The notes under the pieces are model-generated. The model ran no database searches. It was not told the origin of the DNA and saw only the letters and a list, made by a program, of their open reading frames with translations. A program made the position numbers and the translations under genes. Shown here one piece after another: positions 42,131-51,410 of a stretch of 64,000 nucleotides of DNA. Numbering within the stretch: position 1 is the stretch's first letter; each line of letters opens with the position of its first letter. Origin of the DNA: Oscillibacter valericigenes Sjm18-20 (lineage in GTDB: Bacteria; Bacillota; Clostridia; Oscillospirales; Oscillospiraceae); the NCBI GenBank assembly GCA_000283575.1, contig AP012044.1, forward strand, positions 2,604,001-2,668,000, written 5' to 3'.

Positions 42131-43483
42131 ATGGCATTTGAAGGACTCACCGAAAAACTGAACGCCGCTTTCAAAAAGCTGCGGGGCAAGGGCCGCCTGT
42201 CGGAAAATGACGTAAAAGAGGCCATGCGGGAAGTTCGTCTGGCTCTGCTGGAGGCGGACGTGGGCTACAAGGTGGTCAAGGACTTTGTGGCAAAGGTCAC
42301 GGAGCGGGCCGTTGGCAGCGATGTACTGGACAGCCTGACTCCCGCGCAGCAGGTCGTCAAGATCGTCAACGAGGAGTTGACAAGCCTGATGGGCGGCACG
42401 GATTCCAGGCTCATCATGGCCAACAGCGGGCCCACCGTCATCATGCTGGTTGGTCTTCAGGGCGCGGGCAAGACCACTAACGGCGCGAAACTGGCGGGAT
42501 ATCTGCGGAAGCAGTACGGCAAAAGGCCGCTGCTGGTGGCCTGCGACGTGTATCGTCCCGCCGCCGTGGAGCAGCTGAAAGTCGTGGGCGGACAGCTGGA
42601 CCTCCCCGTGTACGACGAAGGGCAAGGCGACCCGGTCCGGATTGCGGAGAACGCGCTGAGGCACGCCAGAGACCACGGAAATGACCTGGTGCTTCTGGAT
42701 ACCGCCGGGCGGCTCCATGTGGACGAGGCTTTGATGGACGAGCTGCGGCGGATGAAGGCCGCCGTCCGTCCCAACGATATTCTGCTGGTGGTGGACGCCA
42801 TGACCGGCCAGGATGCGGTGAACGCCGCCTCCGCCTTCGACGAGGCGCTGGGGATCGACGGCGTGATGCTCACCAAGCTGGACGGCGACGCCAGAGGCGG
42901 TGCGGCCCTCTCCATCCGGGCCGTCACCGGAAAGCCCATCAAGTTCGCGGGCACCGGCGAAAAGCTGGACATGATCGAGCCGTTTCACCCGGACCGCATG
43001 GCCTCCCGCATTTTGGGCATGGGCGATATGCTGACGCTGATCGAAAAGGCGGAGCAGAATTACGATGAGAAGCAGGCCCTGAAGCTTCAGGAAAAGCTTC
43101 GGAAAAACCGCTTCACGCTGGAGGATTACTACGACCAGCTCCAGCAGCTCCGGGGCATGGGCGACTTGAGCCAGATCGCCGGGATGCTGCCGGGAATAGG
43201 CGACAAGCTCCAAAACGCCACCATCGATGAAAAGGCCCTATCCCATACGGAGGCCATCATATTGTCCATGACGCCCCGGGAACGGGAGGACCCCGGCATT
43301 TTGAACGCCAGCCGAAAGCGGCGCATTGCCACGGGCAGCGGGTGCGCGGTGGTGGAGATCAACCGGCTTCTGAAGCAGTTTGAAATGATGCAGCAGCTGA
43401 CAAAGCAGGTCTCCCGCGGCCATTTCACCGGGTTTGGCGGAATGGGCCACGGTCCGGGCAAGAAAAAGCGGAAAAAGAAGTAA
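42131..43483 (+). CDS. ffh: Signal recognition particle GTPase Ffh
   Basis: Ffh binds signal peptides at the ribosome and delivers them to FtsY. The 450-residue protein has the N domain, the G domain with [49 protein letters not shown] and [12 protein letters not shown]. The C-terminal M domain has a basic tail (GKKKRKKK). Length is normal. It follows ylxM and is 76 bases before rpsP. Assignment is secure. Confidence 0.97.
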   Translation: MAFEGLTEKLNAAFKKLRGKGRLSENDVKEAMREVRLALLEADVGYKVVKDFVAKVTERAVGSDVLDSLTPAQQVVKIVNEELTSLMGGTDSRLIMANSGPTVIMLVGLQGAGKTTNGAKLAGYLRKQYGKRPLLVACDVYRPAAVEQLKVVGGQLDLPVYDEGQGDPVRIAENALRHARDHGNDLVLLDTAGRLHVDEALMDELRRMKAAVRPNDILLVVDAMTGQDAVNAASAFDEALGIDGVMLTKLDGDARGGAALSIRAVTGKPIKFAGTGEKLDMIEPFHPDRMASRILGMGDMLTLIEKAEQNYDEKQALKLQEKLRKNRFTLEDYYDQLQQLRGMGDLSQIAGMLPGIGDKLQNATIDEKALSHTEAIILSMTPREREDPGILNASRKRRIATGSGCAVVEINRLLKQFEMMQQLTKQVSRGHFTGFGGMGHGPGKKKRKKK

Positions 43484-43559
43484 TTTCTCTCTACAGTATA
43501 TAAGTGCAGGCGCATTTATAGATAAAAAAACAAACATTATTTTTTGGAGGTATACATTC

Positions 43560-43799
43560 ATGGTTAAGATCAGACTGCGCCGTCTGGGCGCGAAAAAGGC
43601 CCCCTTCTATCGTCTTGTAGTGGCGGACTCCCGCGCTCCCCGCGACGGCCGCTTCATCGAGGAAATCGGCACGTATAACCCCTGCGTCTCTCCCGCCGAG
43701 ATCAAGATTGACTCGGAGCGCGCCCAGGCTTGGATCAAGTCCGGCGCCCAGCCCACCGACACGGTGCGGGCTTTGCTGAAAAAAGTGGAAGTCCTCTAA
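43560..43799 (+). CDS. rpsP: 30S ribosomal protein S16
   Basis: The 79-residue protein is a complete bS16: [24 protein letters not shown], then [14 protein letters not shown] and [23 protein letters not shown] lies before ATG 43560; the longer frame runs back into the end of ffh and is rejected. It is followed 15 bases later by khpA, the standard pairing. Confidence 0.97.
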   Translation: MVKIRLRRLGAKKAPFYRLVVADSRAPRDGRFIEEIGTYNPCVSPAEIKIDSERAQAWIKSGAQPTDTVRALLKKVEVL

Positions 43800-43814
43800 G
43801 CCGGAGGGCACGTT

Positions 43815-44045
43815 ATGAAGGACTTGCTGCTCTATATCGCCAGAAACCTCGTGGACAACCCTGACGCCGTCACCGTCACGGAAATTCCCGGCGAGCTGGA
43901 ACTGACGTTGGAGCTGCGCGTCGCCCCCGACGACATGGGTAAGGTCATTGGCCGTCAGGGTCGCATTGCAAAGGAGATTCGCGCAGTCGTGCGCTCCTAT
44001 GCCCAGCGAATTGGCGTCAAGGTTTCCGTTGATATCGTGGACTGA
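43815..44045 (+). CDS. khpA: KH-domain RNA-binding protein KhpA
   Basis: The 76-residue protein has one KH domain with the GxxG loop in VIGRQGRIAKEIRAVVRS. KhpA proteins, often with KhpB, bind RNA and affect cell-division gene expression in Gram-positives. An RNA terminator follows at once, which separates it from rimM-trmD. Confidence 0.93.
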   Translation: MKDLLLYIARNLVDNPDAVTVTEIPGELELTLELRVAPDDMGKVIGRQGRIAKEIRAVVRSYAQRIGVKVSVDIVD

Positions 44046-44050
44046 CGAAA

Positions 44051-44089
44051 AGAAGGAGGATGCGTAAGCATCCTCCTTCTTCTATTTTT
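44051..44089 (+). terminator. Terminator after khpA
   Basis: Stem AGAAGGAGGATGC, loop GTAA, GCATCCTCCTTCT, then TCTATTTTT. The next 140 bases up to the rimM promoter hold no gene. Confidence 0.9.
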
Positions 44090-44231
44090 AAGACTCTTTC
44101 ATTGCCCTTCCTGTTTTCCCTCATCCTGAGAGCGCTCTTGAAAAAGCTGGTAAGGTTCAATGCGGAGAATCGCACACAGGCGAACGCAGGAGAATTGAGC
44201 GGCCACTATCGCGTCGGGATTCGCATTTCTC

Positions 44232-44260
44232 TTGCCCATTGGCGCAAAATAGGCTATACT
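44232..44260 (+). promoter_or_regulatory. Promoter of rimM-trmD
   Basis: TTGCCC (44232-44237), 17-base spacer, TATACT (44255-44260), 60 bases before rimM. Confidence 0.65.
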
Positions 44261-44320
44261 GATTGATAAAATCAAACCATCACAATCATGGCCAATGGCG
44301 CAAGAAGGAGACTTCCCTTA

Positions 44321-44827
44321 ATGAAACTGGAATTTATCCAAGTCGGCCGCATTGTCAACGCCCATGGCATCCGGGGCGAGGTGCGGCTGTTGCCCCACGG
44401 TTTCGACCCGGCCTGGCTGACCGGCTTCAAGACCTTTTATCTCGGCAAAGAAAAGGCCCCCGTCACCCCCACCGCCAACCACGTCCACAAGAGCTTTGTA
44501 CTGTTGAAGTTTCCCGGCGTGGACGATATGAACACCGCACTTTCCTACAAGGAACGGCCCGTCTTCATCCGCCGGGACGATGTGGACAGCTCTGCCCCCT
44601 TTGACGACGAACTTCTGGGCATGAACGTGAAAAACGCCGACACCGGGGAAGACTTGGGCAAGCTGACGCTGGTGGAGGATTATCCCGCCAGCAAGGTCTA
44701 TACCGTCAAAGGGGAAAAGACCTATCTGATTCCCGCCGTGCCGGAGGTCTTTATCGTCTCCGCAGATCTGGACGCCAACCTGATGCTGGTCCATGTGCTG
44801 AAAGGGATGGAAACCGATGCGCATTGA
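44321..44827 (+). CDS. rimM: Ribosome maturation factor RimM
   Basis: RimM assists assembly of the 30S head, binding S19. The 168-residue protein has VGRIVNAHGIRGEVRLLPH at the start, LLKFPGVDDMNTALSYKERPVFIRRDD in the RimM domain, and a PRC-barrel half with YPASKVYTVKGEKTYLIPAVPEVF. ATG 44321 has AAGGAG ten bases upstream; a start 33 bases earlier is rejected. It overlaps trmD by 11 bases. Confidence 0.95.
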   Translation: MKLEFIQVGRIVNAHGIRGEVRLLPHGFDPAWLTGFKTFYLGKEKAPVTPTANHVHKSFVLLKFPGVDDMNTALSYKERPVFIRRDDVDSSAPFDDELLGMNVKNADTGEDLGKLTLVEDYPASKVYTVKGEKTYLIPAVPEVFIVSADLDANLMLVHVLKGMETDAH

Positions 44828-45599
44828 CATTCTGACACTGTTTCCCGAGTCGGTGGACGCCATGCTGAACGTCAGCATTCTGGGCCGCGCCCAGGAGCGG
44901 GGCCATATCGCCATCCAGTCCCACCAGATTCGGGAATACACTACCAATAAGCAGATGCAGGTGGATGACTATCCCTATGGCGGCGGACGGGGCGCGATCA
45001 TGCAGGCGGACCCGCTGTATCGCTGCTGGGACCACGTGGTGCAGACCTTCGGCCCGGGCCGGACCATCTACATGTCCCCCTGCGGGCGGGTGTTCACCCA
45101 AGCAGTGGCTAAGGAGCTGAAAGTGCGGTATGCCCACCTGATTCTGGTCTGCGGCCACTATGAGGGCGTGGACCAGCGGTTTCTGGACGAGTGCGTGGAT
45201 GAGGAGCTTTCCATGGGAGACTTTGTCCTCACCGGCGGGGAAATTCCCGCCATGGCGGTGTGCGACGCGGTGTGCCGCATGGTTCCCGGCGTCTTGCCGG
45301 ACGAGGAGTGCTTCATGGAGGAATCCCACTGGAACGGCCTTTTGGAGTACCCCCAGTACTCCCGCCCCGCGGAGTGGCATGGGCGGGAGGTACCCTCCAT
45401 TCTGGTCTCCGGCGACCACGCAAAAGTGGAAGCCTGGCGGAAAAAGGAGAGCTACAAACGAACCATGGCCCGGCGTCCGGACCTGTTCGCGGAATTTGAC
45501 GAAACACAGCTCACCACAAAGGCAGCGCGGAAAATTCTCCAGCAGGCGAAAGAGGAATTCGCCGCCGAGATGGCAGTCTCTCCCGATTCAAAGTCCTGA
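44817..45599 (+). CDS. trmD: tRNA (guanine-37-N1)-methyltransferase
   Basis: TrmD methylates G37 next to the anticodon, preventing frameshifts. The 260-residue SPOUT-fold protein shows MRIDILTLFPESVDAMLNVSILG, DDYPYGGGRGAIMQADPL, LVCGHYEGVDQRF and the knot segment FVLTGGEIPAMAVCDAVCRMVPGVL. Length is normal. A terminator follows, so rplS, the usual next gene, is absent from this unit. Confidence 0.96.
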   Translation: MRIDILTLFPESVDAMLNVSILGRAQERGHIAIQSHQIREYTTNKQMQVDDYPYGGGRGAIMQADPLYRCWDHVVQTFGPGRTIYMSPCGRVFTQAVAKELKVRYAHLILVCGHYEGVDQRFLDECVDEELSMGDFVLTGGEIPAMAVCDAVCRMVPGVLPDEECFMEESHWNGLLEYPQYSRPAEWHGREVPSILVSGDHAKVEAWRKKESYKRTMARRPDLFAEFDETQLTTKAARKILQQAKEEFAAEMAVSPDSKS

Positions 45600-45693
45600 G
45601 TCGTCCATCCCCCGATTCTCCTGCCGGTCGGCGTCTTTAAACTTCGAAACAGCGGCGAGCACAGATTCCCGGTATTATCTTGCAACAACCCTA

Positions 45694-45737
45694 AAAACCG
45701 GCGTTGGTGGCAATGCTTCCAACGCCGGTTTTTTGTC
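45694..45737 (+). terminator. Terminator after trmD
   Basis: Stem AAAACCGGCGTTGG against CCAACGCCGGTTTT with a T-run. Confidence 0.85.
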
Positions 45738-45863
45738 TGGCGGAAAAGAAAACGGTTTCTTTCTCCCGAAAAAAGTGTTATCATCATTTTATTGTCATTG
45801 TTTTTCCCGGAATCACAGACTCAGGCCGCCGCGCTTTGCGTGGAGGCGGGAAGGAACGTATTT

Positions 45864-47048
45864 ATGATCTCTCAAAAAATGCTGGCCCTGGGCCAATCCC
45901 GCTCCTGCATCCGGGAGCTGTTTGAATACGGCATGAAGCAGGCCGCCGTGGTTGGGAAGGAAAACGTCTTCGACTTTTCCATCGGGAACCCCTCCATTCC
46001 CTCTCCCCCGCTGGTGAATGAATCGTTTTTGGATATCGTGCGCACGGAAGACAGTCTGGATGTCCATGGCTACACCTCTGCCGCGGGCTATCCCGGTGTG
46101 CGTAAAGCCGTGGCAGATGACCTGAACGCCCGATATGACGCTCACATTCGCCCGGAAAACCTGTTCTTCACCTGCGGCGCGGCTCCGGCGCTGATCGCCG
46201 TGGTGCGGGCGCTGGCGGTGAAGGACGCGGAGATCGTGGGCGTGGCACCCTTCTTTGCCGAGTATCGCCCCTTTCTGGAAAACAACGGTGCAAAATTTGT
46301 GGTTACGCCGCCGGATATGGAGAATTTCCAAATCCGCTTTGACGAGATGGCCGCCCGAATCAACGAACACACACAGGCGGTCCTCATCAACTCCCCCAAC
46401 AACCCCTCCGGTGTGGTGTACACGAAGGAGACTCTGGAGAAATTGGCAAAACTCCTTACGGAAAAAAGCCGCCAGGTGGGGCACACCATCTACCTGATTT
46501 CCGACGAGCCATACCGGGAACTGGTATATGACGGCGCAGTGGTGAGCTGGGTCCCCAGTATCTACCCCAACACCGTGGTATGCTACTCCTACTCTAAGTC
46601 CCTGTCCCTGCCCGGTGAACGCATCGGTTACGTCTGCGTACCCGACAGCGCTGAGGAAAGTGCAGATCTCTTTGCGGCGGTGGCCGGCGCAGCCCGCGTT
46701 CTGGGCCATGTCTGCCCGCCTTCCCTCCAACAGCGAGTGGTAGCCCGCTGTGCGGCGGAGCGGCCTGATCTTGCCGCCTATGACAAGAATCGAAAGGCAC
46801 TGTACGACGCGCTGAGCTGCTTTGGCTATACCTGCCCCAGGGCCAACGGCGCGTTCTACATGTTCGTCAAGGCCCCCGGCGGCAGCTCCAAGGCATTTTC
46901 CGACCGCGCTAAGGAGAAAAACGTACTGGTGGTTCCGGGCGATGATTTCGGCTGTCCGGAGTATTTCCGCCTATGTACCTGCGTGTCTTACGATACCATC
47001 CAGCGGAGCCTCCCTCTGTTTAAGGAGCTGATTGAGTTCTATCGCTGA
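45864..47048 (+). CDS. Class I/II PLP aminotransferase
   Basis: The 394-residue fold-type-I protein shows FDFSIGNPSIPSPP, the Asn-Pro loop VLINSPNNPSGVVYTKETL, ISDEPYRELVYDG with the pyridine-binding Asp, and the PLP-lysine region VCYSYSKSLSLPGERIGYV. The last segment includes YFRLCTCVSYDTIQRSL with the carboxylate-binding Arg. It resembles the aspartate/aromatic aminotransferase superfamily; the substrate cannot be called. ATG 45864 follows GGAAGGA. A long upstream in-frame extension covers the intergenic region and is rejected. Confidence 0.88.
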   Translation: MISQKMLALGQSRSCIRELFEYGMKQAAVVGKENVFDFSIGNPSIPSPPLVNESFLDIVRTEDSLDVHGYTSAAGYPGVRKAVADDLNARYDAHIRPENLFFTCGAAPALIAVVRALAVKDAEIVGVAPFFAEYRPFLENNGAKFVVTPPDMENFQIRFDEMAARINEHTQAVLINSPNNPSGVVYTKETLEKLAKLLTEKSRQVGHTIYLISDEPYRELVYDGAVVSWVPSIYPNTVVCYSYSKSLSLPGERIGYVCVPDSAEESADLFAAVAGAARVLGHVCPPSLQQRVVARCAAERPDLAAYDKNRKALYDALSCFGYTCPRANGAFYMFVKAPGGSSKAFSDRAKEKNVLVVPGDDFGCPEYFRLCTCVSYDTIQRSLPLFKELIEFYR

Positions 47049-47146
47049 GCCCGTCCGGGGTTATACGCACGCTCTTTGAAGCGGTATTCCCTCCCAATAC
47101 CGGGACGCCGCAGGAATTCCTGAAATGATTTTCTGAAAAGCTATCG

Positions 47147-47187
47147 AAAAAAGGCCCGGGGTAATTTAAATTACCCCGGGCCTTTTT
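47147..47187. terminator. Bidirectional terminator between the aminotransferase gene and rplL
   Basis: A palindromic AAAAGGCCCGGGGTAA stem with a TTTAAA centre has an A-run on one side and a T-run on the other. Confidence 0.9.
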
Positions 47188-47245
47188 ATGGCATAGCAAA
47201 GAATAATTGCTCAATTTGGGCCGAAGAACAGCAGAGGGACAAAGC

Positions 47246-47617
47246 TTACTTCAGCTCGACCTTGCCGCCGACTTCCTCCAGCTTCGCCTTCATGGCCTCG
47301 GCATCTTCCTTGGAAACGCCCTCCTTCAGAGTGGAAGGAGCACCCTCGACCGTGGCCTTGGCCTCGGCCAGACCCTGCTCGGTGATCTCGCGGACAGCCT
47401 TGATGACCTTGATCTTTGCAGCGGCGTCAAAACCGGTCAGGACCACGTCGAAAGAGGTCTTCTCCTCAGCAGCGGGAGCGGCAGCGCCAGCAGCGGGAGC
47501 AGCCATAGCCGCGGCAGAAACGCCGAACTCTTCCTCCAGAGCATGTACCAGTTCGCTCAGCTCCAGAACGGTCAGGCCCTTGATCTCTTCGATCATAGCG
47601 GTAACTTTCTCAGACAT
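47246..47617 (-). CDS. rplL: 50S ribosomal protein L7/L12
   Basis: The 123-residue acidic stalk protein has an N-terminal dimerisation part ([25 protein letters not shown]), an Ala-rich hinge and the C-terminal domain [36 protein letters not shown]. It recruits translation factors to the ribosome. It is the last gene of the rplKAJL unit; a bidirectional terminator follows, so rpoB is not directly downstream as it is in many bacteria. Confidence 0.97.
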   Translation of the reverse strand: MSEKVTAMIEEIKGLTVLELSELVHALEEEFGVSAAAMAAPAAGAAAPAAEEKTSFDVVLTGFDAAAKIKVIKAVREITEQGLAEAKATVEGAPSTLKEGVSKEDAEAMKAKLEEVGGKVELK

Positions 47618-47666
47618 AGTAGTAGCCTCCTAAATAAAGTTATAAGTTTTTGAAACGGTTTGCCGC

Positions 47667-48200
47667 TTATTCGGCGGCGGGAGCAGCCTCAGCAGCAGGA
47701 GCAGCTTCGCCGCTCTTTTCCGCAATCTGCTTCAATACCACAGCCAGACCCGTGATGGGAGCCAGCATAGTGCCCAGAACCTGCGCCTGCAGGACGGGCA
47801 GAGCGGGAATAGACGCCAGGGACTGGATCGTAGCCAGATCGACCACCTTGCCGTCCATAAAGCCGCCCTTGATTTCGAACTTGTTCTCCAGCTTCTTGGC
47901 GCAATTGCTCATGATGCGGGCGGGAGCCACAACATCATCGGACAGAGCCAGAGAAGTGGTGCCGTTCAGCAAACCATCCAGCTCGTTCAATCCGACGTTG
48001 TTGAACGCGAAACGGAGCATGGTGTTCTTGACCACCGCGTAATCCACGCCGTTTTCACGGCACTCCTTGCGCAGGGCGGTATCCTCCTCAACGGTGATAC
48101 CCTTATAGTCCACAATGACACCGGCGGTAGCCTTCTGGATTCTGTCGGTCAGCTCTGTGACAATCGCCTGCTTTGCACTCAAGACTTTTGCGTTAGGCAT
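47667..48200 (-). CDS. rplJ: 50S ribosomal protein L10
   Basis: The 177-residue protein anchors L7/L12 dimers. It begins MPNAKVLSAKQAIVTELTDRIQKATAGVIVDYKGI and contains LRKECRENGVDYAVVKNTMLR. An Ala/Glu-rich C-terminal tail follows. Length is normal. Its mRNA leader contains a structured region with an intrinsic terminator. L10-L12 is known to bind its own leader to limit synthesis. Confidence 0.96.
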   Translation of the reverse strand: MPNAKVLSAKQAIVTELTDRIQKATAGVIVDYKGITVEEDTALRKECRENGVDYAVVKNTMLRFAFNNVGLNELDGLLNGTTSLALSDDVVAPARIMSNCAKKLENKFEIKGGFMDGKVVDLATIQSLASIPALPVLQAQVLGTMLAPITGLAVVLKQIAEKSGEAAPAAEAAPAAE

Positions 48201-48420
48201 TCTTGTTTCACCTCCAGAGATTTTTGGGGGGCGTCTCCGCTCTCCGGTTCTCGCCGGTAAACGGGGGAGGCCCCGAGGTGCGTTCTAAAAAGAAAACCGT
48301 CCCTGTACCGTAAAGACACAGGGACGGAAGAGCTTTGTAAAAAAGCCGCCCTCGGCAGGATTTCCGGGGTCATCCCCCCACCTGCTGTCTTTGGAACGCA
48401 CGATTTATTATATCAAACCG
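48201..48420 (-). promoter_or_regulatory. L10 (rplJ) leader with internal attenuator
   Basis: On the transcript, GTGCGTTC (48401-48394) can pair perfectly with GAACGCAC (48285-48278), closing a large structure. Inside it lies a terminator: CCGTCCCTGT and ACAGGGACGG (48327-48297) followed by TTTTCTTTTT. This fits an L10 leader that matches rplJ-rplL output to the amount of free L10-L12. Confidence 0.75.
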
Positions 48421-48469
48421 TCGTAATTTGTCAAGAGGCAAATTCGCGGCCAGATATTGAATTTTGGTC

Positions 48470-49162
48470 TCAGACCAGCTTGGCGGCGTTCATCTTCACG
48501 CCGGGGCCCATGGTGGAGGCCACCACGCAGCTGCGGATATACTGGCCCTTGGCGGCGGCGGGCTTGGCCTTGACGATGGCGCCCATGATGGCGTTGTAGT
48601 TCTCAGTCAGCTTCTCAGGGCCGAAAGACGCTTTGCCGATGGGGCAGTGGATGATGTTGGTCTTATCCAGACGGTACTCGATCTTGCCGGCCTTGACTTC
48701 CTTGACAGCCTTGGCAACATCCGGCGTGACGGTACCGGCCTTGGGGGAGGGCATCAGGCCCTTGGGACCCAGCACCTTACCGAGGCGGCCAACAACGCCC
48801 ATCATATCGGGGCTGGCAACGACCACGTCAAAGTCAAACCAGTTTTCCTTCTGGATTTTCTCCACCATGTCCATGTCGCCCACATAATCCGCGCCGGCTT
48901 CTCTGGCGGCGTCGGCCTTGTCGCCTTTGGCGAAAACCAGCACGCGGACGGTCTTGCCGGTGCCGTGGGGCAGAACGATGGCGCCGCGAACCTGCTGGTC
49001 GGCATGCCGGGAGTCCACGCCCAGCTTCACATGCAGCTCGACCGTCTCGTCGAACTTGGCGGTAGCGCTCTTGCAGACCAGATCCATGCCCTCCGCCGCT
49101 TCATAAAAAGTGCCTTTATCGATCAGCTTTGCGCTGTCGGTATACTTCTTGCCTCTAAACAA
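48470..49162 (-). CDS. rplA: 50S ribosomal protein L1
   Basis: The 230-residue protein shows [67 protein letters not shown] and [17 protein letters not shown], all classic L1 blocks. The start is TTG 49162 with GAGGAGG upstream, because no ATG fits the family start. It is preceded by rplK with an 84-base gap and followed by the rplJ leader. Confidence 0.95.
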   Translation of the reverse strand: MFRGKKYTDSAKLIDKGTFYEAAEGMDLVCKSATAKFDETVELHVKLGVDSRHADQQVRGAIVLPHGTGKTVRVLVFAKGDKADAAREAGADYVGDMDMVEKIQKENWFDFDVVVASPDMMGVVGRLGKVLGPKGLMPSPKAGTVTPDVAKAVKEVKAGKIEYRLDKTNIIHCPIGKASFGPEKLTENYNAIMGAIVKAKPAAAKGQYIRSCVVASTMGPGVKMNAAKLV

Positions 49163-49246
49163 TGTTATTTCCTCCTCATAGTGGTTCTCGGAATTTATCC
49201 TCCCACTGTATGCGGCATCTGCGCCGCGCAAACGATAACGGGCGGA

Positions 49247-49672
49247 TCAGTCACCCACCACGACGCCCATGGAACGGGCGGTGCCGGCGATCATGCTCAT
49301 GGCGCTGTCCAGATTGGCGGCGTTCAGGTCGCGCATCTTGATCTCAGCAATCTTCTGGACGGATGCCTTGGAGATGGTCGCCACCTTGTTCTTGTTGGGC
49401 ACGCCGGAGGCCTTTTCAATGTTGCACTCCTTCTTGATCAGGATCGCCGCAGGGGGCGTCTTAGTGATGAAGGAGAAGGAGCGGTCGGCATACACCGTGA
49501 TGACGACAGGAATAATCATACCCATGTCATTCTTGGTGCGCTCGTTGAACTCCTTGGTAAATGCGGCGATGTTGACGCCGTGCTGGCCCAGAGCGGGGCC
49601 GACGGGAGGCGCGGGAGTCGCTTTGCCCGCGGGGATCTGCAGTTTTACATAACCGGTAATTTTCTGTGCCAC
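49247..49672 (-). CDS. rplK: 50S ribosomal protein L11
   Basis: The 141-residue protein begins [35 protein letters not shown], the L11 N terminus at the GTPase-associated centre. It continues [19 protein letters not shown] and ends [14 protein letters not shown]. Length and sequence are standard. It follows nusG and starts the ribosomal part of the operon. Confidence 0.97.
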   Translation of the reverse strand: MAQKITGYVKLQIPAGKATPAPPVGPALGQHGVNIAAFTKEFNERTKNDMGMIIPVVITVYADRSFSFITKTPPAAILIKKECNIEKASGVPNKNKVATISKASVQKIAEIKMRDLNAANLDSAMSMIAGTARSMGVVVGD

Positions 49673-49773
49673 TTTAGTAGCACCTCCTGTTTAAATTGTG
49701 GTGGCGGCCATACGGCCTCCTTTGGCGGAACTCTTCAGTCCCTCCCACTTGTGCCGGACGCCTGTCCGGACTC

Positions 49774-50301
49774 TCAATCCGTAAGCTCCAATTGGTCCAG
49801 CTCCAGTTCCACGGGCGTTTCCCGCCCGAACATGGAGACCATAACGGAGACGCGGTTTTTTTCGGGTTCGATCTCTTCCACGATACCGGTAAAGCTGGAC
49901 AGGGGGCCGTCCACGATTTTCACATGGCTGCCCACGGCATACTTCACTTCCACCTCATGCTTCTCCATACCCATGGACAGGACCTCTTCCTCCGTCAGAG
50001 GGATGGGCTTGTTGCTGGCTTCGCCGACAAACCCGGTCACACCGCGGATATTCCGCACCAGATGCCACGTATCGTCCGTCATGACCATCTTGATCAGCAC
50101 ATAGCCGGGGAACACCTTCCGCTCCACTTCCTTGGAAGCGCCGGAATCGGTGATCTCCGTAACCGTCTCCAGAGGAACCTCGATTCTGAGAATCATGTCC
50201 TCCATGTTTCGACCGGCCACAAACTTCTCAATACTGGTCTTGACCGCGTTCTCATAGCCGGAATAGGTATGGATCACATACCATTTCGCGCTCTCTGCCA
50301 T
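49774..50301 (-). CDS. nusG: Transcription elongation/antitermination factor NusG
   Basis: NusG binds RNA polymerase and links it to Rho or the ribosome. The 175-residue protein starts MAESAKWYVIHTYSGYENAVKTSIEKF and has VFPGYVLIKMVMTDDTWHLVRN in the NGN domain. The C-terminal KOW domain is GPLSSFTGIVEEIEPEKNRVSV. ATG 50301 is preferred over the adjacent GTG. It lies ten bases after secE in the standard secE-nusG order. Confidence 0.96.
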   Translation of the reverse strand: MAESAKWYVIHTYSGYENAVKTSIEKFVAGRNMEDMILRIEVPLETVTEITDSGASKEVERKVFPGYVLIKMVMTDDTWHLVRNIRGVTGFVGEASNKPIPLTEEEVLSMGMEKHEVEVKYAVGSHVKIVDGPLSSFTGIVEEIEPEKNRVSVMVSMFGRETPVELELDQLELTD

Positions 50302-50311
50302 CACTCGCCCC

Positions 50312-50521
50312 TTAGGTCAAAAACGTGATGAGCAGCTGCACGCCGTTAACCAGAACATAATCAAAAATCCAAATACACGCGCCGATGAGCAAAGAGCACA
50401 GCAGCACGGTACCCGTATCCTTGACAACGGTCTTGCGGTCGCTCCAGACGATCTTCTTCAATTCGCTTTTCATTTCCCGGAACCAGCGGGCTCGATCCTT
50501 TTTCTTAGCTTCTTCTGCCAT
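50312..50521 (-). CDS. secE: Preprotein translocase subunit SecE
   Basis: The 69-residue single-span protein has the amphipathic helix WFREMKSELKKIVWSDRKTVVKDT followed by one membrane helix. It clamps SecY in the translocon. It sits between rpmG and nusG, its usual place. Confidence 0.94.
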   Translation of the reverse strand: MAEEAKKKDRARWFREMKSELKKIVWSDRKTVVKDTGTVLLCSLLIGACIWIFDYVLVNGVQLLITFLT

Positions 50522-50554
50522 TTCTACACGCCCTTTCTTATCGTTCGGTCCAAA

Positions 50555-50704
50555 TCACTTGGTCTCGCTGTGGAGCGTGTGCTTCTTGCAGAAGGGGCAA
50601 TACTTGTTCAGTTCAATCTTGTCCGGGGTATTCTTCTTGTTCTTCATGGTATTGTAGTTTCTCTGCTTGCACTCGTTGCATCTCAGGGTCACTTTTACGC
50701 GCAT
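50555..50704 (-). CDS. rpmG: 50S ribosomal protein L33
   Basis: This 49-residue protein begins [20 protein letters not shown] and ends [17 protein letters not shown]. It keeps two CxxC pairs, so it is the zinc-binding form. It is below the usual size cut-off for gene calling. It heads the rpmG-secE-nusG-rplKAJL run, with AGGAGGTGCC upstream of the ATG. Confidence 0.93.
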   Translation of the reverse strand: MRVKVTLRCNECKQRNYNTMKNKKNTPDKIELNKYCPFCKKHTLHSETK

Positions 50705-50846
50705 CTAACGGCACCTCCTTATTATTGGCCTCCTGTCCGGCTTGAGCCGGGGAAGCCGACTGCCTCCCTGCCCTCCAAAGCGGCCTGCCCTGCGCGAAAA
50801 GCGAAAACGCGCATGACAATTAAGCCCTTTTTCACAGGTAAATAAG

Positions 50847-50875
50847 ATTTTAACAGAAACAAGGATGGGAGTCAA
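50847..50875 (-). promoter_or_regulatory. Promoter of rpmG-secE-nusG-rplKAJL
   Basis: Minus strand TTGACT (50870-50875), 17-base spacer, TAAAAT (50847-50852). A leader of about 140 bases lies between it and rpmG. Confidence 0.65.
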
Positions 50876-50914
50876 CCTGTTTTTGCTATTTTTTTAAAGA
50901 TTATTGCAGTTTTC

Positions 50915-51331
50915 TCATGAATTTTTCTTAAATGTGAGATATCCCTCCAAAATCAGAGCCGCCGCTACGGCATCCACGGTCTTCTTCCGCTTCTTGGCGT
51001 TCTGGCCGTTGTTCAGCAAAATCCGATGGGCGTCGATGGTAGTCCGCCGCTCGTCCCAGAGAATGACGGGAAGTCCCACGGTCTCCCGCAGCAGCGCCGC
51101 CATGGCCTCCGCCTTTTCCGCCCGGGGGCCCAGCGAGCCGTCCATGTTCTTGGGATAGCCCAGGACAAGCTCTTCCACGGCGTATTCCGCCGACAGCTTT
51201 TTCACTTCCTCCGCCACCTGCTCCGGACGGTAGGCATTGATGACGGTGGTGGTCCCGGCCATAAAGCCGGTGGGGTCGGAGATGGCAATGCCGGTGTGGG
51301 CGTCGCCGTAATCAATCGCCATGATACGCAT
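50915..51331 (-). CDS. ruvX: RuvX/YqgF-type Holliday-junction resolvase or pre-16S nuclease
   Basis: The 138-residue RNase-H-fold protein begins MRIMAIDYGDAHTGIAISD, with the first catalytic Asp. It has EELVLGYPKNMDGSLGPRAEKAEA and VILWDERRTTIDAHRIL. The C-terminal Asp is in KKTVDAVAAALILEGYL. Homologues act in 16S rRNA 5' processing (YqgF) and were also described as resolvases. The length is normal. Confidence 0.92.
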   Translation of the reverse strand: MRIMAIDYGDAHTGIAISDPTGFMAGTTTVINAYRPEQVAEEVKKLSAEYAVEELVLGYPKNMDGSLGPRAEKAEAMAALLRETVGLPVILWDERRTTIDAHRILLNNGQNAKKRKKTVDAVAAALILEGYLTFKKNS

Positions 51332-51410
51332 AAAAACCCTCCAAACTGAAAATTGCGAATCGACTTCTCATATGATAACACGGCTTGCCATGGGACGTAA
51401 AGTCCGCGCG

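Noticed and set aside
41732..43213. Long minus-strand open frame of 493 codons opposite ylxM and ffh
   Set aside because: It mirrors the GC-rich ffh coding frame, lacks protein-like motifs and has no ribosome site; ffh and ylxM are certain.
44060..44266. Plus-strand 68-codon frame after khpA
   Set aside because: It starts inside the terminator hairpin, has no ribosome site and covers the rimM promoter.
48464..50104. Plus-strand open frame of 546 codons opposite rplA, rplK and nusG
   Set aside because: It is a codon-bias shadow of three secure ribosomal/transcription genes.
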